In this document: piece by piece, positions 1 through 12,500 of the stretch | Position numbering within the stretch: position 1 is the first letter of the stretch | How the letters are laid out: every line of letters begins with the position of its first letter | From: Saprospiraceae bacterium | GTDB lineage: Bacteria; Bacteroidota; Bacteroidia; Chitinophagales; Saprospiraceae | Reading direction: 5' to 3' | Assembly (NCBI GenBank): GCA_016714985.1 | Contig: JADKBS010000011.1 | Coordinates: 62,001 to 126,000, forward strand | Length of the DNA: 64,000 nt | Position numbers and translations under genes: made by a program | The notes under the pieces: model-generated | What the model was told of the DNA's origin: nothing | The model's database searches: none | The model's input: only the letters and a program-made list of their open reading frames with translations

Positions 1-3000
1 GTCGTCTCATCAAATGTGACATAAATGCCGGGGCAGGCATCCAATCCTATCACCGTGGGTGCAACGGGAATTGGGTCGCCACAAGCGATGGTCACATCGG
101 CAGGCAGGTTCTGAAGGGTTGGCGGAAGGTTGTCCCCCACCTGCAGCTTCACGGTTGCTTTGTCACAGCATCCAGTTAGCGCATTGCAAACCTGGTACTT
201 AAAACTGTCCACCCCACATGCCGAATTGTAGGGCGTGTAAGTGAACACGCCCAATGCATTGATGGTGACAGCCCCCTTCGTGGCAGGGGTGAAAATGCTG
301 TAAACGGGATATTGAATATTGACGTCGTTAAAGATAGGCTGTTCTTGAAAAACCAAACCGGGGCAGGTTGGGTAAGTGTCATCGGCAAGGTTCGGCTGCC
401 CTACCGCTGCACAATCGGGGTCTGCGCAGTCCACCAGCCCATCGCTATCGTTGTCCAAGCCATCTGCACAAATCTCTGTACAAGGAATAACCGTAACCAC
501 CAACGAGTCAACGCCGATACAGCCTATGGCCGAAAGCGCCATCACCCGGTAGGTCGTTGTGACCAGTGGGCTTACCGTATGACTTTCTCCCTCGCCCAGG
601 TTGTTGTCCCAGATAAAGGTATAGGGAGGTGTTCCTCCTGTGGCAGAAGCGGTCAGCACCGTACTGGTATTATTGCAAATGGTCACATCCGTGCCTGCAA
701 AAGCTGATACCTGGCAATCCGAGTCGAGGCAATCGGTTAGTCCGTCTCCGTCGTCGTCCATGCCATTATCGCAGATTTCAGGACAATTTGTTGTTGCCTT
801 TAGCACCTCGATGGCTATGATCCAATTGCCACAAGCAAAGCGGCGGGCTGACCTACGGAAATAAGTGGATTGTGTGATGAGGGGCGGGTCATAACTGGCA
901 CCATTTGCCCCAGGAATTAATGTCCATGTTGCGCCGCCATTTGTACTGAGTTCCCACCTATATTCAATCCCGCCGCCTATACCACCCGAAGGCAAACTGA
1001 AGGAAGTTATCTCCGTAGGATCATAAGCGCCGCACAGTGACTCATTGCCAATGATGCTTCCGCCATTGGTGAAATTGGAGCAATCCGGGTCGTTGCAGTC
1101 AATCAATCCGTCGCCGTCGTCGTCTATTCCGTTGGAGCAATCTTCGTTGAAAACATAGATGGTCACCATTGCCGTATCGCAAAGGCTGGTAGCATCGCAG
1201 ATGATGTACTCGAAACTGTCGATGCCCGTAAATCCTGCCTGCGGCGTATAGGTAATCGTGCCATTCGTGGTGTTCACGGTTATCGAGCCATTTGAAGGCT
1301 GCTGGGTGCCTGATGTAGTTAGGCTGTTGGTTAGAATATTGTTGTTAGGGTCGCTGTCATTTGCCAAAACGCTGACAGTGATGGGCGTAGCAATTCCCGT
1401 GGTGTCCACGTCGTCCACTGCTATTGGAGGGGCTATGACCACCACGTTTGCCGTATCGCTGACATTGGGCAACCCATCGCCGTTGATGTCAACTGCATTG
1501 CTTATCAACGCCTGGTTTACAACAGGGCTGCAATCACCTACCACCTTGAAGCTAGTGGTAATGGTCGTCGAGGCACCGACGTTCAGTGGACCGATATTGT
1601 TCCAAAGCAGGCTGCCAGCTCCAGTTCCACTTGGCGCTGGTGATGCACTGACGAACTGCAGGCAAACTGGGCTGAAAACGTCGGAAAGGGGAAGGGTCGT
1701 AATATTGGTATTCCCCGTATTGGTCACATCAATTTTGAAAGTAAGCGTGCTGCCGACAAGGTGGGGACCGGTGGCAGGAGCTGACTTGTACTTATTGATG
1801 GAAACCATTGGGTTGGTTATCAGCACATCGTCGTTGACAGGGCCTGCCGATACGGCGATGGAATTGATGTCCACTCCTGAAACGGAAGCTGTCGAAACCG
1901 CTGTATTTGCTGGCGCTGCGCCCGTGAAATAGGTTTCAATAGTGAAACTTGCCCCTGTGGGGATGGGCACGTTGATGGTCCACGTCAGGCTGCCCCCGGC
2001 CAATGTGTTCGGTGGCAGCGATGCTCCTACATAAGTCAGTTGACCAGTGTTGAACGTATTGGTCAACGTGATGCTGGTCAGCGTGGTAGTGCCGGGATTG
2101 CTCACTGTGATGTCGAAACGGATGGGTTCACCAACAACGGCTACCCCATCGGTCGGATCCATCAATTGTATGGCAATATCTATATCCGGCACGGTAGAAT
2201 TGACGATAGCCGAAGCATTGCACTCGTCAGCCGACAAATCCACGTCGGTATAACGCAGGGTGAGCAAGCCGCCCATCGGGGCGTACAGCGTACCGTTGTT
2301 GTCCGTGCCGATGACCGAACTGCTCGCATTGATGCAGCCTTTGAAAATGCCCGTGTTCACGCCCGTTTCCGTCAGGGTGCGCAGTTCGTCATCGCCAGCG
2401 GCGGAAGTAATAATGACAGAAACCGTTTCGGCCACTGCCGGGTTTTCGTTTTCATCCATGTCAACCACCTGCACGCAGACCTGCTGGTTGGGGTCGTAAT
2501 TGGTGGTGCTGCCGCCTGTGCTGCCGCTGTTGAACTGAACCGCACAAGGCGTACCGTAGTCGTCGTACTGGATTTCGATGGTGGTGCTGGCTTCGTCGGT
2601 GATGCCTTCGTAGCCTTCGTGGGCGACTACGTCAATATGGTAAGTCCCTTGCTCAACACCCGTCAGCCAGGCAAATTCGTAAATTTTATTGCAACCAACT
2701 GTGGCTACCACGCTTGCATCGTTTAGCGTCGTGTCCACAAGCACCAGCCCGCTGGGCGCTTTAATGGTCAAGTCAAGGCTCGTCACGTCTTCTGGGCCGA
2801 AGGGGTCGCTGACGGTGGTAAGGACGAAAACGGTCTTTCCGTTTTCGGTGCCTGCGAGTACGCTCCCGTTGGCGTAGGTACTGTCATAAACAGCCAATTC
2901 CTCCACCACGATGATGGTCTTCGTGGGCAGGTCAATCTTGGAGGGCTTGGTCTGGCTGTCGTATAAGATGTCAATGGAATAACCTGCATCGTTCTTGGTG

Positions 3001-5330
3001 ATATCCAGGCTGACTTGTTCCCCGGCTGGCAGCGTGTAACTACTTCCGAGCACCTGGCTCCAGGTCAGTGTACCCGCCCCGCCATTGTAAACGGGATTGG
3101 TCATGGTGGCGAAGGTCGTGGAACCGTGTTTCAATTTCGCCGTTATATTCGGGTTGGCCGGAATCCCCGTGCCAGCAACAAAGGTTTTCACTTGCAAAAC
3201 ACCACCCGCTGGCATTTCCAGGTTGGTGCACATGGGGGTGCCTTGCGTAAAAGTAACATTGTTCAATACGGTGCCACTCGTGTTTGTTGCAAAGGTGAAG
3301 AATTGACCATTTGCAAAATCGGCATTGGCTTCCCAGTTCGTGCCATTCAGGGTCATGGCAATTTCCGTGGCCCCAGCGGCAAAGTTGCCGTCGGCGTCCA
3401 CGAGCAAATAAACCGCCGTGACTTCGGCAGGCAGGCCGTTGGCACTACCATTATCTGCGATTTGCACTTTTACCGAACCGACCGTGCCCGTTTCCTGTAC
3501 CTTCCAGGTGCGGGCAAGTATTTGGCGGGAAACAGGCGCACCTGTTGCTGACCACGCAGCTACTGAACTGGCATTGTCGCCCCAAACGAGGGCGGATTTG
3601 TCGGCGGAAAAGTTGTTGGAATTCGAGGTGTTGTTTGAGGCAATGGTGTTGCCATTGCCCATGGCAACCTGCAAGCCAGTATTGACCGATTTGGATTGTT
3701 TTTGGTTCAACCCCGACACGTCATCCCTAACGATGCCTGATATATTGTTTTTATGGGCGCTGTTTGTCGTGCCATTCCAAAATATTGTGGTGCCATCAGA
3801 GCCAACATAGTTTTGAGCCGAGGTTTGGTCGAGGGTTATTCCATACTTGAGTGCCAGGTAGGAATTGACCCGGAGGGCATTCGCAGCAGAAAGATTGGTG
3901 GGGAACAAAATGATTTCGGGAATATGCCCATTCCAGTAAGCCCCACTTGATGGAACAGGGTAGGCTCCTATGCTACCAGCAGCAGTTGTTTTATTGTTCG
4001 TAGAAGTTTGGGTTGCCCTTTGTACGCCTAAGCTGGAAATCACCACTTGAGTACCTGTGTATTTACCATCAAGCAGTGTGGGCCTGTTACCTGCAAATTC
4101 CCCATTTGCACTAACGGCGTCGTTGCCCCAGGTCACGGTGGCGGCATTAATGGTGGATGCTTGTTTAGCCAAGCCAAACATCTGGCTTAGAGAGCCAGTA
4201 CCATAGGAAACAATGTTCGACCATGGACTTGATAAATTGAGGTTGTTGGCTGTAGCAAACACCTCGACTTGTGCGGCTCCCGTTGGCAACCCCGTCAAGT
4301 TTTGCAGGGATAGGAAATCGTTTGTGCCATCGAAACTAAGTGCCGGGTTAAAGTTGATGCTGCTGGTTGCAAGTACTGGTTGGTTGGCAGCGGTGGCTTG
4401 AACCCCATTGCGGTTGTTGCCTGATTGGTCAGCCCAAGTCATGGTTGCACCTGTGGTGACGCCTTGGTTGGCTTTCAGCCAAATGGCTGCGCCAGTAACC
4501 CCTCCGGGGGAAACCGTCGCTGCGGGTTTGAGCGAAACAGCCCCGATGGTATAACTGGCACTGGTCGAAGTCCACGACATGGTCACCGACGCCGCACCTG
4601 CTTTAGTACCTCCAGCTCCTGTAGCACTTGAGTTAACTGTCTGGTCCCAGTATTCCGTTTGCCCGCTGCCGGGAGTCAGGTCAGCGTCCCAATTGTTGAA
4701 ACATGCCACGCCATAAACCAACTCTCCCGATGCCGACGAAGCCGCAACACTGGCAGATGTGCCGCTGCCCTGGGCAGTCGCCAGCGTACCAAATGGTGTC
4801 GTTTGGTTGACCCCGGAAAAAGCCATAACTCCAATTACCCCATTGTCACTATTGCTATTGTTTACGAGCACATTGAACGTACCGACCGGAGGCGATTTCA
4901 AGTACCAAATCTCTATGCGCGATTGGCTTGGGTTGGATATATTGCCCAATTTGGTCAATGCCGAGCCATTGAAGGTAATTGAGGTGACCGAGGCATTGGG
5001 CTGTTGGGCCGCTACGCCTACCATCAGTATTTTGTTCGCCCCACTGGTATTATTGTAAGAAATGGTTGCGGAGCTTGAGTTGTTGAAAGTTCCGTAAGTG
5101 GCAGTGCCTGGCGTAATTTGCGCAGTTAAAGTACCAGCAAGCCCAAACATTATAAATAAGCATAGCCCAAAAAACTGGCAAAACCTGTGTCCATCAGTCA
5201 TACCGCTGGATAGTTTGGCAATAAAAAGTCTGGAAAAATATACATAGTGATTACTGCAATGGCTTGGCCATATCATCGCTTCATTAAACATTTTTTTTAC
5301 TGCTTGCATGGTGTATAATTGCTTGCTCAT
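1..5330 (-). CDS. giant secreted surface protein, 3' end beyond the window
   Basis: The minus-strand frame stays open from about 5330 to base 1, so at least 1776 residues are encoded here and the C-terminus is missing. I place the start at the ATG at 5330 (MSKQLYT) after an AAAAGGAACAAAC leader; in-frame ATGs at 5276 and 5201 are alternatives, and only the last gives a normal-length signal peptide (hydrophobic FGLCLFIMFGLAGTLTA then Q). The mature start resembles the C-terminal domain of the preceding gene (KILMVGVAA versus RLMLVGVSI; FSGVNQTTPFGT versus FSGVDQTTPLGT). Next comes a LamG-like/INSYLALKYGITL-type region (about 4400-3500), DUF11-like repeats (about 2250-1600), a Big_9/cadherin-like repeat (ITYTPQAGFTGIDSFEY, about 1250) and three TSP3-like Asp/Gly repeats (near 1110, 750 and 430). 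An HYR-like segment (VTIACGDPIPV) lies near the window edge. Likely a T9SS-exported adhesin; its sorting tail would lie outside the window. Cargo and ligand are unknown. Confidence 0.85.
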   Translation of the reverse strand, partial: MSKQLYTMQAVKKMFNEAMIWPSHCSNHYVYFSRLFIAKLSSGMTDGHRFCQFFGLCLFIMFGLAGTLTAQITPGTATYGTFNNSSSATISYNNTSGANKILMVGVAAQQPNASVTSITFNGSALTKLGNISNPSQSRIEIWYLKSPPVGTFNVLVNNSNSDNGVIGVMAFSGVNQTTPFGTLATAQGSGTSASVAASSASGELVYGVACFNNWDADLTPGSGQTEYWDQTVNSSATGAGGTKAGAASVTMSWTSTSASYTIGAVSLKPAATVSPGGVTGAAIWLKANQGVTTGATMTWADQSGNNRNGVQATAANQPVLATSSINFNPALSFDGTNDFLSLQNLTGLPTGAAQVEVFATANNLNLSSPWSNIVSYGTGSLSQMFGLAKQASTINAATVTWGNDAVSANGEFAGNRPTLLDGKYTGTQVVISSLGVQRATQTSTNNKTTAAGSIGAYPVPSSGAYWNGHIPEIILFPTNLSAANALRVNSYLALKYGITLDQTSAQNYVGSDGTTIFWNGTTNSAHKNNISGIVRDDVSGLNQKQSKSVNTGLQVAMGNGNTIASNNTSNSNNFSADKSALVWGDNASSVAAWSATGAPVSRQILARTWKVQETGTVGSVKVQIADNGSANGLPAEVTAVYLLVDADGNFAAGATEIAMTLNGTNWEANADFANGQFFTFATNTSGTVLNNVTFTQGTPMCTNLEMPAGGVLQVKTFVAGTGIPANPNITAKLKHGSTTFATMTNPVYNGGAGTLTWSQVLGSSYTLPAGEQVSLDITKNDAGYSIDILYDSQTKPSKIDLPTKTIIVVEELAVYDSTYANGSVLAGTENGKTVFVLTTVSDPFGPEDVTSLDLTIKAPSGLVLVDTTLNDASVVATVGCNKIYEFAWLTGVEQGTYHIDVVAHEGYEGITDEASTTIEIQYDDYGTPCAVQFNSGSTGGSTTNYDPNQQVCVQVVDMDENENPAVAETVSVIITSAAGDDELRTLTETGVNTGIFKGCINASSSVIGTDNNGTLYAPMGGLLTLRYTDVDLSADECNASAIVNSTVPDIDIAIQLMDPTDGVAVVGEPIRFDITVSNPGTTTLTSITLTNTFNTGQLTYVGASLPPNTLAGGSLTWTINVPIPTGASFTIETYFTGAAPANTAVSTASVSGVDINSIAVSAGPVNDDVLITNPMVSINKYKSAPATGPHLVGSTLTFKIDVTNTGNTNITTLPLSDVFSPVCLQFVSASPAPSGTGAGSLLWNNIGPLNVGASTTITTSFKVVGDCSPVVNQALISNAVDINGDGLPNVSDTANVVVIAPPIAVDDVDTTGIATPITVSVLANDSDPNNNILTNSLTTSGTQQPSNGSITVNTTNGTITYTPQAGFTGIDSFEYIICDATSLCDTAMVTIYVFNEDCSNGIDDDGDGLIDCNDPDCSNFTNGGSIIGNESLCGAYDPTEITSFSLPSGGIGGGIEYRWELSTNGGATWTLIPGANGASYDPPLITQSTYFRRSARRFACGNWIIAIEVLKATTNCPEICDNGMDDDGDGLTDCLDSDCQVSAFAGTDVTICNNTSTVLTASATGGTPPYTFIWDNNLGEGESHTVSPLVTTTYRVMALSAIGCIGVDSLVVTVIPCTEICADGLDNDSDGLVDCADPDCAAVGQPNLADDTYPTCPGLVFQEQPIFNDVNIQYPVYSIFTPATKGAVTINALGVFTYTPYNSACGVDSFKYQVCNALTGCCDKATVKLQVGDNLPPTLQNLPADVTIACGDPIPVAPTVIGLDACPGIYVTFDET

Positions 5331-5433
5331 GTTTGTTCCTTTTGGTGTTGTCAATCATTTTTTGACTAAAAAACGCTTGGTCTTGGCTTTAAATAACCCA
5401 TTTTAAAAAGCCCCATTAAAGTCCCCTTAGCTG

Positions 5434-6588
5434 CTAATACGTCACTTCCAATTTCGGCGCATCAATGCTTTCCGAGGTATATGCACTGAGGGAACGGGCT
5501 GCACCACTGGGGTCTATTAGTATAATCCCATAATTTGGATGGGTACTGTTCGCCCACTGTTGCACCAAGTTGGTGATGTCAAAGGACATGATTTGAAGCG
5601 GGTCGCCCAATGAAATTGTGGACGTCATGACCGCAGAGCCTGCTATCACGGCATCGTAATTACCACCTGCAGTAGCCCATGGGCTGTTCCACGTCATGTT
5701 GGCTTCCGACCAGTTTGTCGTCAATCGGTGCACTTGTAGGGTGATTGGCGGATTCGAACTGCTCCTAACGGCAATCTTCAGCACCGCCGAACTGATGGTT
5801 TGACCGCTGAAAGAGGTAGCATCGAATTTGATGGCCGTCCGAAGTTCCTGGGTGCCACCTGCCGAGTAATCGCCAACCTGAAAATTCTGGAAGTCACCAT
5901 AATTGCTGGTGGGACTTGCCTGGTAAAGCTGAGCGTCTTCTGTGGACGACAATATATGCACAGATGGCCCGCAGGGTTTTATCGTTATCCCTCCAAGTCC
6001 CCACTCCTTGCCCAAGTCGTTGGAAATCCACGGGAGGCTGTTGCTGGCAGTGCCCTCGTCATAAGCGCCCCCCCCCGTCAATTCACCTGTTTGGCTTTGG
6101 CTCCAAAGCTGGGTTTGCCCCCCACCTGCGGTTGCCCCTATTCCGTCCTTAATAGCTATCACGTTGAAAACCAGTTCGCCCGGTGCGGAAGCAATGGTCT
6201 TTGAAGGATGCCCAGTGCTGCCGCTCGATGAAGTGAAAGTGCCCAACGGTGTGGTTTGGTCAACCCCCGAGAAGGTCGTCACCCCCACCACTATACCCGT
6301 TGTGGATGTGTTCAAATTGACCGTGACATTGGCAGTGCCAGTCGCTGGGGCGAGCAGTCTCCAAATCTCTACCCGCACCTCCCCAGTGGGGTCGTTTTGC
6401 GCTCCCACAAAGGTCAAAGATTGCCCGCCGTAGGTGGCGGAACTGACGAAACGGTTGTTGCCCCTCTTTTTATTGAAACCCCTACCAGCATCAGGCGATT
6501 GCTGCTGCCGCCGGTAGTGTGGGATACAGTTTGGGATGATACGTCCTTTCCTTTCACGTAACTGGAGGCATCCGCCACCAATTCGCAA
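5434..6588 (-). CDS. C-terminal fragment of the giant surface protein (DNRLRE domain), frameshifted from upstream
   Basis: This frame carries the natural end of the protein encoded from 15207. Real coding begins near 6480, where the frame ending at 6414 and this one overlap: one continues NRLMLVGVSIKRG, the other picks up FVSSATYGGQSLTFVGAQ. One base missing in the AAAAA or GGGG run near 6458-6470 would join them. Residues after the junction form a domain shared with the N-terminus of the next gene (SGVDQTTPLGTF), followed by a DNRLRE-type beta-sandwich (DAQLYQASPTSNYGDF, AIKFD, LKIAVR, LTTNWSEANMTWNSP, FDITNLVQQW, GIILIDPSG) ending in KLEVTY and a TAG stop. No T9SS sorting tail is visible after DNRLRE. 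The first 45 or so residues before 6480 are out-of-frame artefact. Confidence 0.7.
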   Translation of the reverse strand: MRIGGGCLQLRERKGRIIPNCIPHYRRQQQSPDAGRGFNKKRGNNRFVSSATYGGQSLTFVGAQNDPTGEVRVEIWRLLAPATGTANVTVNLNTSTTGIVVGVTTFSGVDQTTPLGTFTSSSGSTGHPSKTIASAPGELVFNVIAIKDGIGATAGGGQTQLWSQSQTGELTGGGAYDEGTASNSLPWISNDLGKEWGLGGITIKPCGPSVHILSSTEDAQLYQASPTSNYGDFQNFQVGDYSAGGTQELRTAIKFDATSFSGQTISSAVLKIAVRSSSNPPITLQVHRLTTNWSEANMTWNSPWATAGGNYDAVIAGSAVMTSTISLGDPLQIMSFDITNLVQQWANSTHPNYGIILIDPSGAARSLSAYTSESIDAPKLEVTY

Positions 6589-9500
6589 ACAGTACTTGAA
6601 GCACCTCCTAAGGTCACTGAGACCAAGTTTACATCGTTGGTGGCAACGGGGTCCACCCGGTCAAGGCCTGTTCCCGGAGCACTCAAGTACAGCGGTTTCG
6701 TCTCTGTCGTCAGGATAAAGGAAATATTGTCCGAGCAGGTCTCCCCGAATTTCGGGTCGGTGAACGAGGCGCTGAGTGCCTGCGTGCCCTGAACGAATAT
6801 GATGCCGTCCTCCACTTGTGTGCCTGCCGAGGGTGACGAATTGGCGCAGCCTCTGAAGATACCTGTGTTCACACCCGTTTCTATCAGGTTGATGGTCTGG
6901 CGGTCGTCGTTGCTGCTGTTAAAAATGGTGATGGCGAAAAAATCCACTAGCGTGGCGCTTTCATTCAGGTCGCTGTCTTCCACCTGCACGCAGACCTGGC
7001 TGCCCTCGGCATAGTTGCCAACGGGCGAGCCACCTGCATTGGTGAACGAAAGCGAACAGTTGTCAGATGTTGAACCTGATTGAATCACCGGGATGACCAC
7101 ATCGCTCACCACCGTTTTGCAAGGCACGGTGACAATGGTAGAGAACTCGTTCAGGATTTCGTCGAAAAATGGCGGTTGTGAGTTCACTCGTGTTTGAAAA
7201 CTGACGGTGTAGGTCGAATTGATGGGGATGGAGGAGACAACATGCCCCAACTCGTCAATTGGGAACGGGCTGCCGGTCGTGTTGTCGGGCAGCAGGCTGC
7301 TGTTGAAATAGGTCGTGTTCGGTACATAGGTCACTTCCGATGGCAACTGGTCAAGAATGGTCAGGCCAAGCACGGGAGCATTGCCGGAGTTTCTAAGATT
7401 CAGCTTAAAGGTGACGATATCCCCCGGGTCAACTAACCCGTTGCTGTTCACGTCGGTGGAAAGGGTGTAGTCCTTCCAGCCGAAAATCTTGCGGATAGGC
7501 GGCACAGTGGTGCCGAGGTCGAGGAAGGGGTTGCCGGGCAGGGCGGTTGCCGGGTCTTGACCCCAAGCCACCGAAATCAGGGTGCCATCAAGGGTGTAGA
7601 GGTACATACCCGTCTGGTCTTTGTCAGGGTCGAATACCCGCTTGGATTCGTAAGAAGTCAATGCGTATGCCACGTTGTACTTGTTCCCAGCGGGGTCGGT
7701 CAGTGGTCCTGTAGCCGGGTTGCCATCGTAGTCCACGTAGAGGGTAGTCGGCTGGCTGGCGATGACCCATGCAGGTTGCCCGTTGGCGGTTAGGTCAGGC
7801 GTACCCGGCCCCCAGCCGAGGACAGCGGAGACGGACAGGTAGCTTTCCGGCACGAGGTTGTAGCCCCAGTCGTGGGCGCTGTTGTCGCTGGCGTCGCTGT
7901 CAATCGTACTGACGGCGGAAAACTCGTCGTTGTCGGAATTGGTGTAAAAATGTGCGCCAGATAGCATTGGTATCGCATAGCGGTAAGTGCTTTTAGACGC
8001 TACGCTAAATGTGCCGGAACCCGCTTTGGTGGCGTAGTTCACTGTAATGGCGTAGGTATTTGGGTTGTAAATAAATACGTTCACAGGGTCGGCGGCATCC
8101 GTCGTGCCGACAGGAGCGAAGTAGCTGTTGTCCCATTTCTCCAATGGGAAAAGCGTGAACCAGCGGGTTTCGTACGTGGCACCCAAATCGCCAGTGAGCA
8201 AATGCGCCTGTACGGCTTTGGTGGCGGTAATCTTGGTTCCTGAATTGACACCGCCATTCATTTGATAGGTTTCCCCTTCGTTAAGATTCTGGGTGATGTT
8301 TGGCGAGCCGTTGCCGTCCGTGTCAATATGAACGACCGTATTGTTTTCCACCGCCATAACTGACAGGGAGGTATATTCAAACATCTGGTCGGCTGTGGTA
8401 TTCTGCCCCAGCGGTACTTCAAAGATTTTGCCGAAGGCATTGACGTCAACAATATCCACCGCCTCAGATTGAACAGGACCCGGCGTCGCCGACCAAGCCG
8501 CCTTCGATAGGGCCAATTGGTGGCTCGACACCAACTTATCCCTGCCATCGAAGAAAATTTGGCTGGCGTTTCGGGGAATCGGGATGGTATTGTCCAAGGC
8601 CATCACGTTGCCCGCATTCAATTGGTCGGTGGCAAAGCCAGGCGGCTTGCCATTGGCAATATTGCCGTCGCCCCAAATCTGAGTCGTGCTTTGAGTCGGG
8701 TTGAAAATATTGGCTTCGTAGCCGTCCTCCCAATGGTCGTAATACAGCAAAGTGCCGTTTTCCGTCGCAGAAATGGAAATGACGCTGCGGACGCTGGGGC
8801 TGATAGATTGGCCGACATGGTCCGTGAATTTTTTATTGAAAACATGGATGTTTGCTTCCGGCAAGGGGATGTAGTATTTGTCGAAAGTCGTGCTCAGGGC
8901 ATGGAAGACCGTATAAAAACCTGACTTCGAGCAACCGTTGGCATCCGTCACCGTCACGCCGTAAGTGCCGGAAACCAAGCCACTAATATCCTGTGTCCCC
9001 GCCCCGGTCGTCCAATTATAGGTGTAAGGTTGTGTGCCGCCGTTCACGCTTAGGTTGATGGCGCCATTGGCATCGCCATAGCAGTTGGAGTGTGAAACTT
9101 CTGCGCTCATGTTCAGGGTATAGCCATCGGCCACCACATACGAGCCAGTCGCAGTGCAAGTACGGGCATCGGTCACGGTCACGAGGTAAGTGCCAGCTAT
9201 CAGCCCGTTCGGGTCAGCTGCGGTGCTGCTGTTCGACCAGCCATAAGTGTATGGCGGCAAACCACCAGTTGCAGTCGTGTTGATAGCGCCGCCATTGCCG
9301 CCCTTGCAAATGGGGGAAGTTGGTGTGCCCGTGATGTAAACCCGGCAGTCGGGGTCGTTGCAGTCCACCAGCCCGTCGCCGTCGTTGTCAATGCCGTCGG
9401 TGCAGATTTCGGCGCAGGCTCCAATCGTAACAGTGACTTGGTCGGTGGAAGTGCAGCCGCCCACATTTGAAATGGTAACGCTGTAAGTTGTGGTGGTAGT

Positions 9501-12500
9501 TGGCACAACGGTTTTGGTAGCACCGGTTCCGAGGCTGTGCGACCAGGTGAAGGCATAAGGTCCGCTGGAGCCGTTCGCAACAGCCGTCAGGGTCACAGTT
9601 TCGGCGCTGCAAGAGGAAACGTCCGGGCCAGCGTTCACCGTGCCTCCGCAGTTGGGGTCAGCGCAGTCAAAAAGCCCATCGCCGTCCTCGTCAATGCCGC
9701 CTGTGCAAACTTCGTTAACGGGGGTACAACCGCAACTGCAATTGCTGAAATACCAGGGAATAGTGCCGCATTGTTCTGTGGCAGGCAACAAGCCAGCCGG
9801 GATGCCGACCGTGCCAGAGATACAGTAATGCGTCAACCCCGTTGTCCAAAAGCCAAGGTTGGTGACATTGCCATTTTGTACCCATAGTTTTAGGTTGGAG
9901 CCAGTAACAAGCCCCAATAGCTTATTGGCAAAATTGCCGCTTACGATGTTGATTTCAGAATCCTTGCTGTAAAGCTGCGCCAAACTGTTGTTTTCAAGAC
10001 CAAGTCCTATGGTGGCGCAAACATTTATTAGGCTATCTGCGAATGAGTTCAGGAACCTCTCCCCGACGTTTAGGCAGACTTTCTCCATGCGGCAAATGCC
10101 ACTGGTATTATTGAAGTCTTTGCCGATGTTTACAGTACAGTTGGTCAGGTAGAGCTGTGTCTTTAGCCCAGTAAGGTTGACTCCAAAGCCTGCTGCTGTA
10201 CTCAAAGCAGCATTTGTAAAATAGGCACCAGAAAGGTTTACTGTGAAATTGCCACTACTAAGCGTCAGGCTGCCGTTCGTTACCCAAAGTCTGGTGCCGC
10301 TGACAAGATTGATGTCACCAGCTGCAACGGTAATATTATGCTGGATACTGATGGTGGTATTGTTGATATTCCCAGTTGGCGGCACACTCCCACCCTGCCA
10401 TGTGGCTGGGCTGGTCCAACTGCCATTTGCAATGGAGCGGTAGGTGGCGGTCAGTGCCGCAGCAGGGAGCGGGTTGCATTCGGGGTCGTCGCAGTCCACC
10501 AGCCCGTCGGCATCGTTGTCAATTCCGTCAATGCAGTTTTCCCCGCAGTTGTTTACAGTAACGGTCACTTGGTCGGTGGCGGTGCAGCCTCCGATGGCAG
10601 TTACGGTTACTGTGTAAGTCGTCGTACTGGTAGGGCTGACGGTTTTGGTGGCGCCCAATCCAAGTCCATTTGACCAGTTGTAGGCAGCGCCGCCGCTGGC
10701 GGTTAAGGTTGTGGATAAACCTTTGCAAATGCTGACATCAGGTCCTGCGCTAACAGTGCCGCAGTCGGGGTCGGCACAGTCTATCAAGCCGTCGCCGTCG
10801 TCGTCAGTGCCGTTGGTACAATTTTCAGGGCAGCCCGAAAGAATCTGAAGGCTTTTGTCCAAAATAGCCTTGCCTTGTGCCGTGAAAAAATTGGTGGGGT
10901 CATATACATTGATCTCAGGCTCGTAAACGGATGCACCTTCAATCAATAGGCCCAAGAATGCCCGTTCGCCAGCAGCAGGTTGTCCATTTGCTAGGGTCGA
11001 ATTTTTTGGGTAATAGAAATAAGGTGACCCCGTATTGGCATTTGGCTGGTCCACCACATTGGCCCCAACCTGGGCGCCCGAACCAAGGCCAATTCCCCAA
11101 GAAATCACTTTTGGGTAATTATCGAAGCCAACAACAGCAGGGTCATTGAAGACATTCACTGAAGCATTGTTCGGCAAACCTGTTGGCAAAATGGGCGAAG
11201 TATTGTCCTCAATCCAAATAGCACCTATTGGGTAGATGTTGTTTGAACTTGTCGCCATTCCAAGCAAATCAATGCTTGTTTCCGACAGCATCAGCACCGA
11301 TTTTTTCGTTGCGTATAGACTGTCCCGAATGCCATTGTTATTGTATAAAATATCGTGGTAAGCACTGTGTGAAACGACAGTTATATCATGCTGACTAACG
11401 TTGGTTGCCAATACCACATTGGTCATCGGGTTCAATAAACCACTGGTAGAAGGGAGCGCTGGCGTGACATTATGACCCAAGCTCATCAAATAATGCACCA
11501 TGCCATGGTCATACACTTCTGCATCCTGCTGTTTATTGAATCCGCAGAGGTAAAGTATATTCTGAACACAACCACTGAAGCAGCTTGCAGGTGCATTGAA
11601 AGTACTGGCATACCCACAGTTCGGTGCGTTGATGAATCTTACGTTGATGGCATTGTTGACGCTGCCATCTGACGGAAAATAAAAACGAACCGTCTGCGGA
11701 GAGGATGCAGTTGCCGGGTTAATGGTCTTTTGTACGCCGTCAGCAATAACTTCTATCAAACTGCCGCTTGGTGCCGAAGCCCATGATACCTGTAAGCTCA
11801 AGGTATAGGCATTGGTTGCCGGATTGCAGCTTGATACAGTCTGGTTCGTCACCGTTACTGTGCCACAATTGCCGCTATCAGCGCAATCAACAAGCACATC
11901 TCCGTCATCGTCAATGCCATTGCTGCAATTTTCTGAAGCACAGTTAAGAACTTGAATTGCATCTACCTGGGCATCGTCATCTGGGTCGCTTTGAATCCTC
12001 AGCCGCAGGTACCGGGTCGGAACATTCGCTGTAATGGTGGTCTCAACAAATACCGTTTTTTCACTTGTGGAGGCCATCACCGGGTTTTGGGTAAAATGAA
12101 GCAGGTTGTGCCCTTCTTCCAAGATGATATCCGCTGTAGCTGTATTGGTGTAACTGCTTTTCCGCCTCCAGACAAGTTTGTATTTGCCACCTGCCGGAAT
12201 GGTGGTTCCCAAGTCAAGCATGAGCCTGTCGCTGGCTTCATCTAACTGTGCAGCACTGCCATTTGGCGCTCCAATCGCATTTTGAGGATTTCCAACACCC
12301 GTTTCGAATACCACTACAGTGGCACTACCGACCGAGGTGCAACAGTCAGGGTCGGCGCTGTCTATTAGGCCGTCGCCATCATCGTCGAGGCCGTTGGTGC
12401 AGATTTCGGGCGGACAGGAGGTAACGAGGCAAAGATTCGATTTGTCAAATAAGATACCGTTGTTGTCGCCTTCGTGTTCAGAGATATTTACCCTGACCCT

